Assembly (NCBI GenBank): GCA_029449245.1
Contig: JANATF010000013.1
Coordinates: forward strand, 310,001-374,000
Reading direction: 5' to 3'
DNA length: 64,000 nucleotides
From: Mortierella alpina
Taxonomy: Eukaryota > Mortierellomycota > Mortierellomycetes > Mortierellales > Mortierellaceae
In this document: piece by piece, positions 60,065 through 64,000 of the stretch
Layout of the letters: each line of letters starts with the position of its first letter
Numbering within the stretch: position 1 is the first letter of the stretch
Made by a program: the position numbers and the translations under genes
The notes under the pieces: model-generated
The model's input: only the letters and a program-made list of their open reading frames with translations
Database searches by the model: none
Told to the model about the DNA's origin: nothing

Positions 60065-60515
60065 ATGACACAGCGAAACTACATTCGTATAGCACCCAAA
60101 CCAGCATCATCGATTGCGACTTCAACGCATAAACGGCGAAAACGGCCAATGAAGTATGCGAATTGTGTTGCAACGGCCGTGTGCCACGACATAGTATATA
60201 GTTCATATGTACTGACGCATAATACAGTTGCTTTTTGCTTTATCGTCAGAGCATGAGCAAAACTGTGAATATCAAGGACCAACGCAAGAAGTCAGTGATA
60301 ATCGGTCGCCTCTGGAGAAATGAATCTTTGGACGAGAAACTGAAGTGGAAGGTTCTAGCGTAAGTGTTCATTACAAGATATTCATTCCACATCAAATCAA
60401 ATCCTAACTCTTCTTCAGTCTGTATGAGAAGCACCTTCAGCCACAATCAACGCTCAGGCAGTCCCCCATTTCATGGAGACGACGGGCACCAGTCAAGCTT
60501 CTATCACAATTGTAA
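60065..60515 (+). CDS. MATA-type HMG-box protein (3' end uncertain)
   Basis: Exons 60065-60153, 60228-60359, 60419-60515 give 105 residues as read. The HMG box (about 22-82) is built from THKRRKRPMN at the end of exon 1, CFLLYRQSMSKTVNIKDQRK and IIGRLWRNESLDEKLKWKVL in exon 2, and ALYEKHLQ in exon 3. This is the layout of the mating-type/MATA HMG class (RPxNxFxLYR, then I-IG-LWR-ES) that binds DNA minor groove. Both introns are short (74 and 59 nt) with GTATGC and GTAAGT donors. The frame meets TAA at 60513-60515; a GT at that point could instead be a donor, and protein-like frames continue to about 60878, so the C-terminus is unresolved or the gene is decayed. The neighbours are not those of the Mucorales sex locus. 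Confidence 0.68.
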
Positions 60516-60788
60516 ATACCTCTCCGTTCATACCATGTCCACAAACCGGAAGCATTGTTTTTTAGTCAACCTACAAAACTATGATCGTGCAGACTACTTT
60601 CAAAAGATCTTGAAGGAAAATTTGAATTCCATTTTCACCAACTGCAGCAACCCTGGGCCTTTACCTATATCCTCCATCAGTGCCTGCTCCAAACGTCAAA
60701 GACAAATGGATATTTCGACAACTCTCTCACGCCAGAACGCCCAAGCTTTATGTTCCAATTCCCATATTGATAGTAAGGACCAGAAATG

Positions 60789-60878
60789 CCTGTTTATGAA
60801 GGGAATATGGACAGCGTTTATGAGAATATGGACAGCGTTTACGAAGAATGCGACGTCGTAGAGACGCCTTTTTCATGA
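60789..60878 (+). other. Candidate terminal coding segment of the HMG gene with a 21-bp tandem repeat
   Basis: Two tandem 21-nt units (about 60802-60843) encode NMDSVYE twice in one frame, which continues EECDVVETPFS to a TGA at 60876-60878. A period divisible by three, and a sensible acidic tail, suggest coding sequence. Directly upstream, the same frame has three stops in a row (60764-60772), so it must be entered by splicing or be a remnant. Confidence 0.35.
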
Positions 60879-62813
60879 CTGCAGACAACTTATGTCCTCC
60901 CATTAGTGACCTTGCACCAGACACCGGACAACGCCCAGGGACTTTGGAAACAAAACTCAAACAACATCACGTAAAGCTGTGATGTCAGCGCTTTTATCCC
61001 TTTACAGTCACCGGTGTTCCAGCAATGGCCCAACAGGCATCCGAGAGGTGGTTGGTTTTGATGTGCCCCAGTACCATAGCCATGAGATATCAGTCGTGAT
61101 GAGTCTCGATAGGGTGTCTCATTTGGTGATTAGTTCCGTAGTAGCCAGCCTACCAGGTGCCAGAGCCACAATCAAAATGATCTGACTGAAAGACGGCCAG
61201 TTTGCTGCAGACGAACGCTCGATTTCTGTAATTACGAATGAGGTGGTTGGTCGACTGATGCGTCGCTGACTATTCTCAAGAATGTCAAGGGCTATTGAAG
61301 AGTTGAAGTAGTATGCACCATGTTTGAAACAGTGATGTGGTTTGTAAACTTCTTAGCCTTGATGATATTGCAAGCTCATCTTATATTTAGTCCATGGTCT
61401 AAGCAGCTGCTATGTAAACGGTTATGCTAGGAACGGGGATCGCTGTAGCCATTGTCTATTTCCATTGCAGGAAGTTGAGTTCCGAGCCGAGGCTTACTCA
61501 TCGGGAAAAAATTCTCACAGTCTGTTATTTCTGTCATGTGTGAGCAAATTAGATCTGTGCGATGCAGTTATGATCGTACTAGGCCTGGAGCAAAGGCATT
61601 GTGCACGCTTCGGAAAAAACAACCGAGAGTGCAGGTGGGCAGAGATTGATGCTGCAATTGAAAGGCACTGATCTGATCAACGAGGAGATGGGGAAGCAAT
61701 CTGTGTAGTGTGGTGTGGTGTGGTTGGATCAGATAAACGGGCTATTTGCTCTTCTATTGGTGGCCAGAGAAAACGGCTCGGGATTCTCCTTCTCCGGCGG
61801 CGGATCAAAGGCTGAGGGTCTCTTCGGATCCAGTGTCCATGGTGGTAGAGCTTAGATCTGAGGCAGCGACGACCTCGGCTCGTGAGTGCAGTGTGCTGTA
61901 TGTACAGTGCTGTAGCGGTGACGGAAACAAAATCTACGGAAGCCGGAAGGCAGCGTTATAATTTGGTCGTTGCCGAGAAGGGATGGCCGGAGCGAAGGAT
62001 TTCAAGAGTGGGCGAGAGATACGCCCAATTCTTTTCTGCATGCAATTTTTTCTGGATCCGAAGTCACCTTCAGTCTGCCCAAACAGAGTTTCCCTGCACG
62101 AGCAAGTTCTGAGTGCTGCGATGGTGGAGCGCAGTGGGGGATAGCCGTGTGCAAACGGCACAGGATTAGGCAGATCGTCGTTTTGGGAAGCCATGCGAGT
62201 AGCGAGGGGCCTTCCCGGAAGAGAGGAGTGTGAAAACTGAGACTCAGCAACCCAGGTTCGCCGAGGTGCCAACTGAGTGGCAGCGAGATAACAAAACAAA
62301 CATTAAAAAAAAAGAGCAGATCGGAGCGGGTGGCGAGTCGAGGCACTCTTCTGTTCTGCGTGCTGGCCTCAGGTGAGGGTTAGGGGGCCAGGTAGAGTGC
62401 CGTGGAGTGCGCCGAGCTTCTCGTTTCCCTCGCTCGTATCCCGCCCACCGTACAGCACGAGGAAAACATAAATAAACAAATGGGGTTTTCTCAAAGCCGA
62501 AGTGAACACCACACAGGCTACGCACTCGCACACACACAGGAGCCCAAAAGAAAACAGGCGTGTTGGTATTACTCACTCCATCGCATATCCCCTTTATTTT
62601 GCTGTCCTCTCTGCTGCTCGTTCTCTTCCTTCTCTCTCGCCTCCACAGTACACTCTCACTTTACTTCGCTCTCTGAACAGCACTCTGCTCTTCCCTTCTC
62701 TCTCACTCCAACTCCTCTCTGTCTCTCGATCTCGTCCACTTCGGCCATCACCCCGTGCCATCCACCAGACAAGATCTGATCATCCCCAGCTTTTCTATTT
62801 TGATCTCATCACC
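60879..62813. other. Intergenic region and presumed ALAS promoter
   Basis: A 1.9-kb stretch with only short frames, such as 60979-61185 and 61465-61671 (plus), which lack motifs. The last 240 nt (62570-62813) is pyrimidine-rich and is the likely leader of the ALAS gene. No gene is called. Confidence 0.5.
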
Positions 62814-64000
62814 ATGGAACTCGCCGCCAAAGCCTGCCCCTTCCTGCGCAACTCCACCCCCTCAGCGCTTCGCTCGCTGTCCAAGAAGCCCGCCAGGACC
62901 GCCATGGCCTCCAATGGCCTTGTGCACATGGCTCAGCAGTGCCCTGTCATGGGCAAGGCCATGACTGTCCAAGCCCGCTCGGCCATGATGATGGGCGGAG
63001 GATGCCCTGCTTCCGCCCGCCTTTTCAGCGCCTCGGCTTCTAAAGCCAAGCCGGCCAAGAGCCAGGTCCTCGGCTATGCGTCCGCGATCTCGTCGAACGA
63101 CATCAAGGCCTCTGTCCAGCATGAGCTGCACAAGGCCAACCCTGCTCCGGGTGCCGGTACGTAGTGAGGATAAACTGATTCCCCTTTTGCAGCGCGGCTC
63201 TGCTAGCCGGCTTTCTTTAATTTTCAGCCTGTATTCCGGAATACTTACATGAATCCGGTTTGTTTATGCCTCCACGGCCCTCATGCAGCCTGTCCATTCA
63301 AGCCTGTTGCACCCGTTTCGCACGCTGCCCCTACTGCCGGCAAGACCTTCGACTACGAAGGTGTCTACGAGAGTGAGCTGCAGAAGAAGCGCCAGGACAA
63401 GTCCTACCGCTTTTTCAACAACATCAACCGCTTGGCTGAGCAGTTCCCTCGCGCACACACTGCCAAGCCCGAAGACGAGGTCACCGTCTGGTGCTCGAAC
63501 GACTACCTCGGCATGTCTAAGAACCCCGTCGTTGTCGAAACCATGAAGGCCACCCTGAGCAAGTATGGCGCCGGCGCTGGAGGCACCCGCAACATTGCCG
63601 GTAACGGCGCCATGCACCTGGCACTCGAGGAAGAACTCGCTGCATTGCACCACAAGCCCGCCGCCCTGGTCTTCTCGTCCTGCTACGTCGCCAACGATGC
63701 CACCCTGAGCACCCTGGCCCAGAAGCTGCCCAACTGTGTAATTTTGTCCGACGCCATGAACCACGCTTCCATGATCCAGGGCATCAAGCACTCCGGGGCG
63801 AAGAAGATGATTTTCCGTCACAACGACACAGCTCATCTGGAGGAGCTCCTCCAAACCATTGATCCCTCGGTCCCAAAGATCATTGCTTTCGAGACTGTCT
63901 ACTCCATGTCGGGCACTATCGGTAAGGTGAACGACATTTGCCGACTGGCCAAGAAGTACGGTGCCATCACCTTCTTGGACGAGGTTCATGCCGTCGGTAT
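62814..64000 (+). CDS. HEM1: 5-aminolevulinate synthase, mitochondrial (3' truncated by the window)
   Basis: A PLP enzyme condensing glycine and succinyl-CoA to 5-aminolevulinate, the first step of haem synthesis. Exons 62814-63156 and 63289 to beyond 64000; about 352 residues are visible. The leader (about 1-80) is basic and Ser/Ala-rich and carries Cys-Pro dipeptides at C8, C43 and C64; a fourth (C116) is formed across the intron. Such CP units are haem-regulatory motifs in animal ALAS. The catalytic part shows FDYEGVYESELQKKRQDKSY, YRFFNNINRL, VWCSNDYLGMSKNP, GAGAGGTRNIAGN, LVFSSCYVANDATLSTL, ILSDAMNHASMIQGIKHS, and FETVYSMSGTIGKVNDIC. It ends at FLDEVHAVG, just before the PLP-lysine region, which lies outside the window. 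Assignment is firm. Confidence 0.95.

Noticed and set aside
61465-61671. 68-codon frame with an upstream TTGCAG acceptor-like site
   Set aside because: It is short, lacks motifs and has no identifiable upstream exon in phase.
60065-64000. Sex locus (sexM/sexP) identity for the HMG gene region
   Set aside because: No triose-phosphate transporter or RNA helicase gene flanks it in the window, so the canonical locus cannot be claimed.

Overview
The window is eukaryotic nuclear DNA from a fungus. Coding regions are split by many short GT-AG introns, mostly about 50-150 nt, and organellar proteins carry mitochondrial leaders. Genes are separated by CT-rich, AT-box-bearing spacers. Fungus-type families (Mcp1/DUF1691, Spt23/Mga2-like, Slx1, Ubc1 with a UBA tail) sit beside genes that budding yeast lacks (methylcrotonyl-CoA carboxylase, xanthine dehydrogenase, UreF, FAM50). 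This mix suggests an early-diverging filamentous fungus, probably Mortierella-like. That placement is inference from gene content and style, not from a search.

Layout. 1-0.9 kb: tail of an unknown acidic/Pro-Ser-rich protein. 1.3-10.1 kb: a metabolic block with branched-chain aminotransferase (-), methylcrotonyl-CoA carboxylase beta chain (-), mitochondrial release factor 1 (+) and 3-hydroxyacyl-CoA dehydrogenase (-), all predicted mitochondrial; three of the four serve branched-chain amino-acid/acyl-CoA breakdown. 10.4-10.9 kb: small acidic protein. 10.9-15.8 kb: gene-poor. 15.8-18.0 kb: multi-pass membrane/coiled-coil protein. 19.1-20.4 kb: ribosomal protein eL13, convergent with a complete xanthine dehydrogenase (20.6-25.3 kb, -). 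25.9-27.6 kb: seven-helix membrane protein (-). 27.6-31.8 kb: gene-poor. 31.8-35.5 kb: 1159-residue zinc-ribbon protein (-). 35.5-39.2 kb: gene-poor.

39.2-40.3 kb: unknown 316-residue protein, convergent with SLX1 (40.4-42.1 kb, -). SLX1 is divergent from the ubiquitin-conjugating enzyme UBC1 (42.3-44.4 kb, +), whose catalytic domain uses two consecutive 12-nt exons. 46.9-51.3 kb: IPT/TIG-ankyrin regulator of Spt23/Mga2 type without a membrane anchor. 52.3-57.7 kb: compact run of MCP1, FAM50/XAP5, UreF (+) and MRT4 (-). 58.7-59.9 kb: Cys-rich DnaJ-zinc-like protein with an open frame beyond its stop. 60.1-60.5 kb or later: MATA-type HMG-box gene with an unresolved 3' end. 62.8 kb to the edge: 5-aminolevulinate synthase, cut by the window.

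Themes: mitochondrial amino-acid and fatty-acid catabolism, haem synthesis, purine/urea nitrogen recovery (XDH and UreF), ribosome biogenesis (eL13, Mrt4), DNA repair/ubiquitin (SLX1-UBC1) and transcription (Spt23-like, HMG). All splice structures were assembled by eye from reading frames and splice consensus. No RNA RNA gene, CRISPR array or transposon was recognised.
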